Source: Salisapilia sapeloensis (taxonomy: Eukaryota; Oomycota; Peronosporomycetes; Peronosporales; Salisapiliaceae). From it: 37,398 nt of DNA. Location of the stretch: NCBI GenBank assembly GCA_023334545.1, contig JAADVB010000189.1, positions 1 to 37,398 on the forward strand, written 5' to 3'. The translations under genes and the position numbers were made by a program. Positions 29,865 to 37,398 of this stretch are shown piece by piece. Position 1 is the first letter of the stretch, and each line of letters begins with the position of its first letter. The notes under the pieces were generated by a model. That model was given only the letters and a program-made list of their open reading frames with translations, was not told the origin of the DNA and made no database searches.

Positions 29865-31098
29865 TTAGTACGGCTTGGACGACTTACGTGCCTTCTTCAG
29901 TCCTGCCGGATCTCCTTTCGATTTCTTCTTCTTCGACTTGATGGAAGTTCCGGACGGCACGGACACTGGACTCCACTTGCACAAACGAGAATCTTCACCA
30001 CCAGTGTAGAGAGACTGTCGCTGTGGGTCGTAGTATGCAGATCGGACGCAAGCTTTATGACCACCTTGCAACGAACCAACGTGCCCTAATTGCTGTTGCT
30101 GGTTAAACGGATTGACGCCAACGACGTGTAGCTGGCCGTCGTGGTTTCCAGACAGGAGGAAGAGCTCATCGCTTTGTTGGTCGTAGATACAGTCAACGAG
30201 GTAGTCCGTTGGTAGTCCATTGTCATTGCAATCCTCTCGGATCCGATCGAAATGGTGGAGTCTTTGCGCCGTCTGCAAGTTCCACAGATCCAACGTCTCG
30301 GAGCCAGTAAGACAGAAGACGTTTTCCATCTCCTGGCCGAAGAAACCAATGTGTGAAACTGCTGATTCAGCATTCAAGATGGATTCTAACGCATCTTCTT
30401 CTTCGGGAATAGTGCAGTCAAAGAAGCATACGATGCCGTCTTCCGACGCCGTGACGACAAAGGAAGGACGAGTTGGATGGAACCGAACGCGAGTGACAGC
30501 GTCCAAATGACTTTCACCATACTCTCCAAGCTTCTTGCCTGTACGCACATCAAAGAAGTGGGCATTGTCGTTCGTACCAGCTACTAACAACGTATCGCCA
30601 CGTCCGACTGATAGACTCCAGACTTCACTACCGACGTTCACAGGCAATGCTGGTTGGGCACAAGAGGTACGTAGATCCCATAGGTTTACAAAATGATCAC
30701 TAGAACAACTTGCAAGGTTGTAAGGCGTCGTCTCGGATGCCCATAGCTCATTTACGACATTCTGATGAGCTACAAACTAGATGGACAGTAAGCAAAGGAC
30801 GAGCGTAATGCATAACTAATGCAAACAGTACCTCCATGTCCAGTGCAAGTGTCTCCTTGTTGCGTAGCTGTATACGATTATTGGATAGCGCCACTGCTAG
30901 TGGTCCATCACCAGCAGTCGATTTGCTATGTCATGCCAATCAACTTTTAACTCTTCATATATTCCAAGTGCATCATCCAAATTACCAATCAAGCAAGTAT
31001 TCATAGTCATAATCTTCACTCAACGCACTTTGCTGTCCAAAATGTGCCACCGCTGTCTGAGCAAGCGAGAAACCTCCATTCGTCAGTGCGTCACGCAT
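29865..31098 (-). CDS. WDR89: WD40-repeat protein, WDR89-like
   Basis: Three exons: 31098-30986, 30925-30832 and 30776-29865, with introns 30926-30985 (60 nt) and 30777-30831 (55 nt); 372 aa. The splices join YEYLLD to CKSTAGDGPLAVALSN and LALDME to FVAHQNVVNELWA, giving a continuous propeller. Blades include SCSSDHFVNLWDLR, VAGTNDNAHFFDVRTGKKLG, VTRVRFHPTRPSFVVTASED, LTGSETLDLWNLQ and YTGGEDSRLCKWSP. The segment EEEDALESILN followed by a GW/GFF-type blade matches WDR89 order. The Lys-rich end (IKSKKKKSKGDPAGLKKARK) suggests a nuclear or nucleolar signal. The start at 31098 is the first in-frame ATG. The frame is open further upstream but without ATG. Exact molecular role of WDR89 is not well defined. 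Confidence 0.85.
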
Positions 31099-31232
31099 CG
31101 TCCGCCAAAGCTTATCAAGTCGTGTCCATTCACTATTTTCCACCACTTCATCAACTAATTCCACACCTTTCTCTTTCCTACTCTTTCGTTTCGTTCATAC
31201 CAATCTTTCATTCCCTTTAGAGCAACATGCAT

Positions 31233-33193
31233 CTACTCTGTCTTTTGTTTCTCTCCGCTACTAGCATTCGCTGCTGCCTTCAGAACATTAACCACCGTCT
31301 TGATACGTCCAATGAACACTTGACCAGTCGAAAACGTCACGAGTAGCATAAAGACGACAATAGCCCAATACAAGTGAGACAGCGTCGAACTCACGTGCTT
31401 GCAATCGTACATGGGTACATCAATTCCAATGCTCTCGTAGCAAAAGAGATCTTGGACGATACGGAAGATGAGGAGACCAAGTGCTAATGCGCCTGGCACA
31501 ACGTAAAATTCCAAATTCTTGTACGGATCTCGCTCAGCGTTCACCTCCAAGTACTTCTGATGCGATTTCTCCAAATCGTTTTCCAACTCATTTCGGAACT
31601 TGAGGATCTGGTTATGACGACCCATACGTGCATTCGCGTCAAAGATCGACATGGCTGCTTCAAAGCACGCGTGATGGTGTTCCTCAAGCTCCTTTGGAGA
31701 AACAAAGTGACAGCCACGTCCAGCCATGGTATCCATCTCCCGCTCATACCGGATCATAGCTTTATCCTTACTGTTAATATTGTTCGCTTCAGCCGTAGCT
31801 TCCAACAGGGTCTTGGCTTCCGGAAAGTTCGACGCGTCACGGAAGATCGCAGCGTACGTCTTGATATACGTCTGCAACTCCCTCGCATTCACTGTACTTC
31901 CATGAATCTTCTTCGGCTGTAAATTCTCTGGGGCAAAGAGTTCATCCAAGTAATTCGTAAGCAATTCCATGAACCGATCGTCAATAGCATCGACGGATCC
32001 ATCATACTCCCTCTCCGTGACTTCATGTCCAGGATGCGGCAAGAGGAAGCAGTCGACTTTATCAAAGCAAGAGCTAATCTGCTCTCTCGTCGCAGATAAA
32101 TCTTGCTGCGTACGTTCACCAAGTAACTCTTGCATATACTCTTTCATGTCCTGACGTTTCGAATCGAGACTTTGCTTACGTGAAAAATCTTGCCAGTCAC
32201 GTACGAGGAAATCGAGACGTTGGAACGGACGAGGCAAAGACTCTTCGTTCTCTTCTCCATCCGTCTCGTCCTTTTCGTTCGTTTCTTTATCTTCCGAAGA
32301 AGACATCATTTTATCCAACGTCGGGAACTTATCATCGGCACTTCCAGACTTACCGAATAAAGCCATGCGTCCATACTCGGTGAATAGAGCCAAGTGCTGC
32401 AGGTTATCTTCTTGCACGCGTTTGTCGACATTATAGATCTGATAGGAACTCAGGAGAGTCGAGAGACCAAAGATACTAGCAGTTAACATCTGTGTCGTCT
32501 CGGAATCAAACATGCCTTGCGTGTCAACGAGGAAGATGGCAATCTCTTCGCCAGACTTGTTCCGACGGTAGAAGGGCGTCTCCCACATCCAAATACCAGT
32601 CGTATTCCGCTTCCGACCGGCACGCCAGGAGAATCCCTTCTCGCCATTCTTCTGCTCTTCATTCGAGTTGCCTTCGAGACGAGCATCTTCCTTGTTGTCG
32701 ACGCCAGCGAGAACCCACTCTTTCCATTTCGCTAGACCACTGTCCGCGATGTCGTCTCCACGGCCAAGCATGTGACCATCAGGATTGTGACGCAAGTAAC
32801 GTAGGAAGAGATCAAGCACGAACGACTTGCCCGTACGAAAGGCACCGACGACCGAGTAGATGGCTACTTTGGTGTTTTCCGGAACCTACGACAAGTATCA
32901 GCAAACATCGACACGTGTATGTGGACAAAATGAACATACCCTGCTAAAGATGTCATTCAGAGCTTCTTCATTTAGCTCAAAACTTTCTCCTTCTTCATCA
33001 ATATTCACGATCTATTCACTTGATGAAGAAGATATCACAAATAATGATCCGCAGACTCTACCTGTCGAGCACGTGGAATCGGCTGCGACACATTCGCTGG
33101 TGCATCTGCCACCGTCGATACAGGAGCTGGTGGAGGTGATGTAACCTCTTCCTCAGAAGGTGCGGGGGCCGCAGGTGTGTCCGAATCGCTCAT
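31233..33193 (-). CDS. Atlastin/GBP-family dynamin-like GTPase
   Basis: Three exons: 33193-33062, 33011-32940 and 32885-31233, with introns 33012-33061 (50 nt) and 32886-32939 (54 nt); 618 aa. Exon 3 carries the P-loop GAFRTGKS (82-89), switch II VDTQGMFDSE (about 188-197) and the G4-equivalent LVRDW (R297-D298), which is the RD motif of atlastin/GBP GTPases. Helical middle domain about 320-520. Two C-terminal hydrophobic helices (about 528-550 and 572-593) form the hairpin anchor typical of atlastins, followed by a short basic tail (IKTVVNVLKAAANASSGEKQ). Atlastins fuse ER tubules. The first 68 residues are Pro/Ala-rich and acidic. Unspliced, the gene would lack the P-loop's upstream strand and an ATG. 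The stop lies 134 bp from the start of WDR89. Confidence 0.92.
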
Positions 33194-33282
33194 CCTCGTC
33201 GCTTCTCCTCAGATCTTTGTCTGAGACCCCCTCTGGCCTCGGCTTGCTAGTCACTTCAATCAAGTACGATTTATCATTCTAT

Positions 33283-33318
33283 CTAGAGGTAACCTAGAAG
33301 GAAGCTAGAGGTAACCTA
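33283..33318. repeat. Short direct repeat upstream of the atlastin gene
   Basis: ctagaggtaacctag (33283-33297) and ctagaggtaaccta (33305-33318) are repeated with a 22-bp period, about 100 bp upstream of the atlastin start codon and 40 bp beyond the stop of the SPX-RING gene. Confidence 0.65.
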
Positions 33319-33359
33319 TGACTATAGATTAGGAGGAAGGATACATGTATTTAATCTAC

Positions 33360-34619
33360 TTAGACGGAATGCGTCGATAAAGATCGGAGTCGGCGGAAAG
33401 GAGTGAGAGCCCAGTTGGTGGCAGAGCGCCAAGCTCCAGCGGCAAAGTCGAAGAGAGCATGACGGTCTTCGTCCATGTCTGGTTGGCGTAATTCATGCAA
33501 TCGCTTTGATTGGGAAAAACGCTGGCTTTTTGCGTTTGCCCACCATAAAACAGCATATGTGTCGTCGTCATTGCACTGGATAACCATCCCAGGAAGCCAT
33601 TCGTCATGATCTAGCACTTCCACTGGATCGCCTCTTGTCAGTTCCGTCGTCTCCTCTACTTTTGTCGATTCGCTTTTTTCTTCTTTGGCAAAGACCTCTT
33701 CATCTGTGTCCTCCGTCTCGCTTTTAGAACTCTCACGAGGTGAAATGGATGCGTACTGGGCATTCACTTGTGTCAAGTACGTCTCTGCTGTTTCGAACCC
33801 CTCGGATAGTATCTGACGCATGGGTGACCATGCCATGGGTGCTTGATGTAATTGATCCGGGACGAAGCTGTAGACGTGTGTGAATCGTTTGACAAGTCCA
33901 TCGATCTCATAGTCCCTCGGATCAATCGACTGTGGCTTTCGACAAAGCGGACATGACTGGAGCTGATGCTCTGATGCCTTCGATAGGCACGTCCAGCAGA
34001 ACGTGTGTTCGCAAGACAATGTAATGGGCGTCTTCACATCCGATGCGAGACAGATCGGACATGGTGTCAACGCACTTGACAGCGTATTAGTACCGTCCGG
34101 TAGGATGCACATCATGATGCGATCGAGTAAGGACGCTGTCTTCTCGCATATACGTTCAAGGCAGACTGGATCCAGGAAAGGCTGCTGGAGTAACTCGTGG
34201 TACGTAAGCACTTTGAGCTCACAGTGTGCAGCTTTATCAAACTTTTTGACGATCTTGGTGATTGCGAGTGAATTGAGCACGATGTAGCGTCGAAACGTAT
34301 CGACTTTCTGTGACAATTGTAACGCATCGAGGAGTAGAACGCGTGCTTGAGATGGAGACAGCACCCACTTTCGACCCAATCCTTTTGTCAATTGGACCAA
34401 GTCACTCTCTTCAATGTCTTGTCGAATACATTCATGGGTGCAATTGATCTTTTCGATTTCATGAAGCAATAGTCGATGAAATTCACCGACAGCTTGTGAT
34501 AAATCCGTCGATGATGTACGTGTGAGCTGTTTAATCTTGCGCTTTAAAAACTTGTAGTCCAAGTAATCCTGTTGCCATTCAGGGCATGCCAGACTGCGCA
34601 TTCGTTTGCCAAACTTCAT
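33360..34619 (-). CDS. SPX-RING protein with Tudor-like C-terminal segment
   Basis: 419 aa, single exon. ATG 34619 gives MKFGKRM, the standard SPX start. SPX domain about 1-150: LDYKFLKRKIKQL (about 21-32) and ITKIVKKFDKAA (about 121-132) carry the Lys residues that bind inositol pyrophosphates. A C3HC4 RING finger (about 187-226) reads CPICLASDV, CEHTFCWTCL and CPLCR. This domain order matches plant NLA/BAH1 E3 ligases, which tag phosphate transporters for degradation. The C-terminal part adds an acidic Ser/Glu linker and a segment GDPVEVLDHDEWLPGMVIQC with YAVLWW, like a Tudor/Agenet-type barrel (inference). A phosphate-status-dependent ubiquitin ligase is the likeliest role. There are no transmembrane helices, so it is not a transporter. 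Confidence 0.9.
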   Translation of the reverse strand: MKFGKRMRSLACPEWQQDYLDYKFLKRKIKQLTRTSSTDLSQAVGEFHRLLLHEIEKINCTHECIRQDIEESDLVQLTKGLGRKWVLSPSQARVLLLDALQLSQKVDTFRRYIVLNSLAITKIVKKFDKAAHCELKVLTYHELLQQPFLDPVCLERICEKTASLLDRIMMCILPDGTNTLSSALTPCPICLASDVKTPITLSCEHTFCWTCLSKASEHQLQSCPLCRKPQSIDPRDYEIDGLVKRFTHVYSFVPDQLHQAPMAWSPMRQILSEGFETAETYLTQVNAQYASISPRESSKSETEDTDEEVFAKEEKSESTKVEETTELTRGDPVEVLDHDEWLPGMVIQCNDDDTYAVLWWANAKSQRFSQSKRLHELRQPDMDEDRHALFDFAAGAWRSATNWALTPFRRLRSLSTHSV

Positions 34620-37398
34620 CCTAGCTTCGCTCTTGGTCTGTCGATCTGTGCGATTTCTCAAGTGCGTTGACACTTGAACTGTTGGATCAATGGGATGATT
34701 CGTGCTAGCTCGTGAGTATACAATATTAAAGGAAGGTGAGGACGATCGAATCTAACAAAAAATCTTAGACGGATGCAAGCGAATGCGAATGGATGCAAAT
34801 GAATGCAACATCCGACTATTTGATTGTGCTCTTCCCCTGGCTGTAGTGCGAATAATTCGTCTCGTACACTACTGGAAACCCGAAAAAAGCTATTCGGAAC
34901 ACCGGAACTCTTATTCAAATTACATTACTCAGGATGTATACTCAATACAACGTCAATCATACGCTCGAAACGCTTTCGTCATGCATGCCAGCGACTGAAT
35001 CTAGCGAAGCATCCATGCATCTCTTGTCGAGACATTTGTTTCCTTTATTTCCAAGAGCTTTCCACGAGTGCCTTTTATCTTGATTGATTTGAATTTCAAG
35101 GTAAGATTCAGCTCGATGTTGACCGCCTTTGTCATCGTCACCTACAATAAACAAACTTCTAGAGATTTAACTACTCACGACTATCCAAACTTGGCAAAGT
35201 AAGCTACAGTCACAAGTAAATAGCTTATTAAAGAACTATGAGTAGTCTGTCTTGGTCAATGTGGAAACTTGGCAATACAAGCGCAGAGGAACGAGCCGAA
35301 ATTCAATATGAGCGCGCATGAGAGCAGCCGAATCACAAAATTTTCTCTCTCGCTGTGTAGTGAATCTTATATCTTTAAGCAGGGTGCTTCAGTTGCTGAA
35401 ATCTACAAAGGACTATACCATTCATAGAGTTCTCGCGTTGCGAATGCCGGCACTGGCCTTCAAGGTACACTACCTTTAATGTTGTTTTATATATGTATGA
35501 AGAGGAAATAGGAGCAAGCTTAAGACGTTAAGTAGATAAAATATTGCTGCTAACTATAGTCAGCGTTACGGATAAATAAATAAATAGCAGGATATATTTG
35601 AAAGAATACATTAATTTGTTTATTATTTCCTTTTCTAAAGTCAACCTTAGTTTCCTGGTTAAATTTGCGATCATGGCTGTTTTAAATGCGATTACGGAGA
35701 TCAATCTATCAGCGTATTAATTTGCTATTTTCTCTTAAGAAAACAAAAAAGTAAATAGTGCTCCTATCGATTTTGTACGAACGTCTTTTAGCGACAGCTT
35801 CGCGATTGATGCGTTATGTACATACAAAACGGTGGTCAAGCGATCGCGAAATAGATCAATGCGGCAGATGACCTTAAGACGCAATCCCGGATCGTCTTAG
35901 TTTTCGCACCAGATTAGAAGCTAGAAGAGGTACCTCTGAGGACGCAGGCATAGCCAGGTTGGTCGTCACTGGCGAGTATCTAGTCGAACTGAAATCGAGC
36001 TATGAAATAAAAGCCTTCAGAGTACCTTTGTGTTACGTGGGCGATACGAAAGTAAACCACATACGAGGTCCTGGCCATCCAACACGGCCTCCTCCGAAAT
36101 GGAAGACATTGCGGACTGATGCCAAGTCGTTAAATAGTAGATATCACAAAATAGTTTTTGTATGTTTCTCTACGGGTGCTATAAGCATGTTAAACGTACT
36201 CGCTTGCTCCTCCATCTATGCGTGAGTGTCTAGTTCCCATCCTCTGGCCTTTCGCTTTCTAACTTGAGGTGTGTTCCTACAAACTTCAAGTAGAGATACT
36301 TGAAAGGACGGATGGGGTTTTCAGCGAGCTCTCATGAGGCAAGGAATGGGATGTAGAGCCTCTGGACCATCCCATGATACGCTTTGAAGTGCACTCTGTC
36401 TATCTATGTCAAAATTGGATATTCGAAAAACAAAAGTTTTGGTGATCGACTCGCGATCGCTACCTCGTTGTCTGCTTACTCCAGTGTTCGCTCGATCCGC
36501 GACTTTTCGAGATCATACAAAAAGCTAGTGAGCCCAGAATTCGCAACACTTTCCTTCCAGTTAGCGCTGTTGTTTTAAGTGACTAGGTTTTTGTATACCT
36601 CAGAGCAGCCAAGCCGCCAACACAACATCCTCGAGCGCAAGACACAAGGTAGCGAGCTCGAGTCGACGACCAAACTTTTGTCTTTCAAACTCCCAATTTT
36701 GGCACCTATGAGTAGAGAATGCTCAAAAGTGTCTAGTAGACTGGTCTAGAGTGTCTATAAGTCGTTCCTTCATCTCTAAAAGGATCAAAGTATGTCTACG
36801 ACTGTTCAAGGTATGTGTGTACTGGAAGACTCGATTGCTGCCCGAGATTGCCATGCGCGTGCAGTCACAGTACCGACATCATTGATAGATCGAGCTAGGG
36901 CGTAGACACACAATGTGCAGTGACTGCTCCGACATGACTGCTCCAACAAAAGTACAGAACTGAATGATAACGCTTCGTCTCCTTTACTCCAAATTCAGCA
37001 CGACTCGCCAAGCAGCGCTGTGCAATATATTTTATGAAATATTTTACTAAGGCCGTGTTCGTTAAGCAGATAGTTGGGAAATATGCTAGACATTTAATGC
37101 AATATGATAAAACATGGATAAATTGTCATTGAAATTGATACCCAAGTCTTTGGTGGTTCCTCTTAATGTTATGTCGATATCTACCTTTCCATTCCTTTTC
37201 AAGTTTATTGTCCGTTCCTCTGTCCTGCTCTGGCGGGCATAGCGTAGAGCACATCGTCGGAAGTCATCGAGGTTGAACTTGAATTCGATTTACTTGCAAC
37301 CGTGAGCTCTTCGCCATTTCAGTGGGACGGGTACAGTGCGAGTCGAAAATAACGCTCAATTATTTCATCGACCACTGTACTATGCCTGTTCCGAAAGA
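34620..37398. other. Gene-poor, partly AT-rich interval
   Basis: About 2.8 kb without a convincing gene. A minus-strand exon-like stretch follows a ttgtag acceptor at about 35142 (VTMTKAVNIELNLTLKFKS...). An ATG-less plus-strand frame runs 35876-36225 (LVVTGEYLVELKSSYEIKAF inside it), and a minus-strand frame lies near 37085-37290. None shows a known domain. Bases 35480-35760 are clearly A/T-rich. These could be decayed genes or transposon remnants, but I see no terminal repeats, RT/integrase motifs or tRNA. Confidence 0.4.
34771..34808. repeat. 10-bp tandem repeat (gaatgcaaat-like)
   Basis: Four imperfect 10-bp units: ggatgcaagc, gaatgcgaat, ggatgcaaat, gaatgcaaca. They lie about 150 bp upstream of the SPX-RING start codon. 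Confidence 0.7.

Noticed and set aside
34620-37398. LTR retrotransposon in the gene-poor end
   Set aside because: No long terminal repeats, primer-binding site, or reverse transcriptase/integrase motifs could be found by eye.
1-37398. tRNA or rRNA genes, CRISPR arrays
   Set aside because: No convincing tRNA B box with cloverleaf context, no rRNA sequence, and no regularly spaced repeat array was seen.

Overview
This is a nuclear window from a eukaryote with a compact genome, most likely an oomycete (stramenopile). The coding sequences are interrupted by about twenty tiny GT-AG introns of roughly 50-64 nt. Genes are packed on both strands, often only tens of bases apart. The set mixes standard eukaryotic housekeeping genes with an oomycete-style wall enzyme: a secreted, membrane-anchored GH17 beta-1,3-glucanase with a Thr/Pro-rich stalk. 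Third codon positions are not strongly G/C-biased, which fits a downy-mildew-like lineage better than a typical GC-rich Phytophthora. That placement is inference; no genus can be read from the sequence alone.

Layout. 1-0.7 kb: 5' part of an adenosine deaminase gene (minus), cut by the window edge. 0.95-5.1 kb: large C2/helical/PH-domain protein (minus). 6.3-8.4 kb: VPS9-domain Rab GEF (plus). 8.5-11.0 kb: divergent pair of membrane-protein genes, a signal-peptide-peptidase-like protease (minus) and CLN3/battenin (plus), about 80 bp apart. 11.1-13.4 kb: divergent pair MCM10 (minus) and NOSIP-type U-box protein (plus). 13.4-14.9 kb: three-exon gene of unknown function (minus). 15-17 kb: sparse DNA with no convincing gene. 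17.0-19.2 kb: three tandem, same-strand, intronless small basic paralogs that I do not recognise. 19.9-21.8 kb: mitochondrial carnitine O-palmitoyltransferase 2. 21.9-23.5 kb: Mediator-type kinase CDK8/CDKE (minus), divergent from MAF1 (plus, 23.7-24.6 kb), a repressor of RNA polymerase III. 24.8-25.8 kb: arrestin-fold protein (minus). 26.3-28.0 kb: GH17 glucanase (plus). 28.3-29.7 kb: CaMK-type kinase (minus). 29.9-31.1 kb: WDR89-like WD40 protein (minus). 31.2-33.2 kb: atlastin/GBP-family GTPase (minus). 33.4-34.6 kb: SPX-RING protein (minus). 34.6-37.4 kb: gene-poor, partly AT-rich DNA.

The genes do not form an operon-like pathway. Several share themes: endomembrane traffic (VPS9 GEF, SPPL protease, CLN3, atlastin, arrestin-fold protein), nuclear gene control and replication (MCM10, NOSIP, CDK8, MAF1), and phosphate sensing or ubiquitination (SPX-RING). 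Many gene models were rebuilt by joining exons across short introns. In each the spliced frame closes exactly and restores a conserved family motif or a continuous reading frame.

The best candidate for something undescribed is the tandem trio at 16990-19169. Its members share an MG start, a central F-[SR]-[VIF]-x-[QH]-M block and a C-terminal TR...PL.E(N/D)..Y-type tail, but are otherwise highly diverged.
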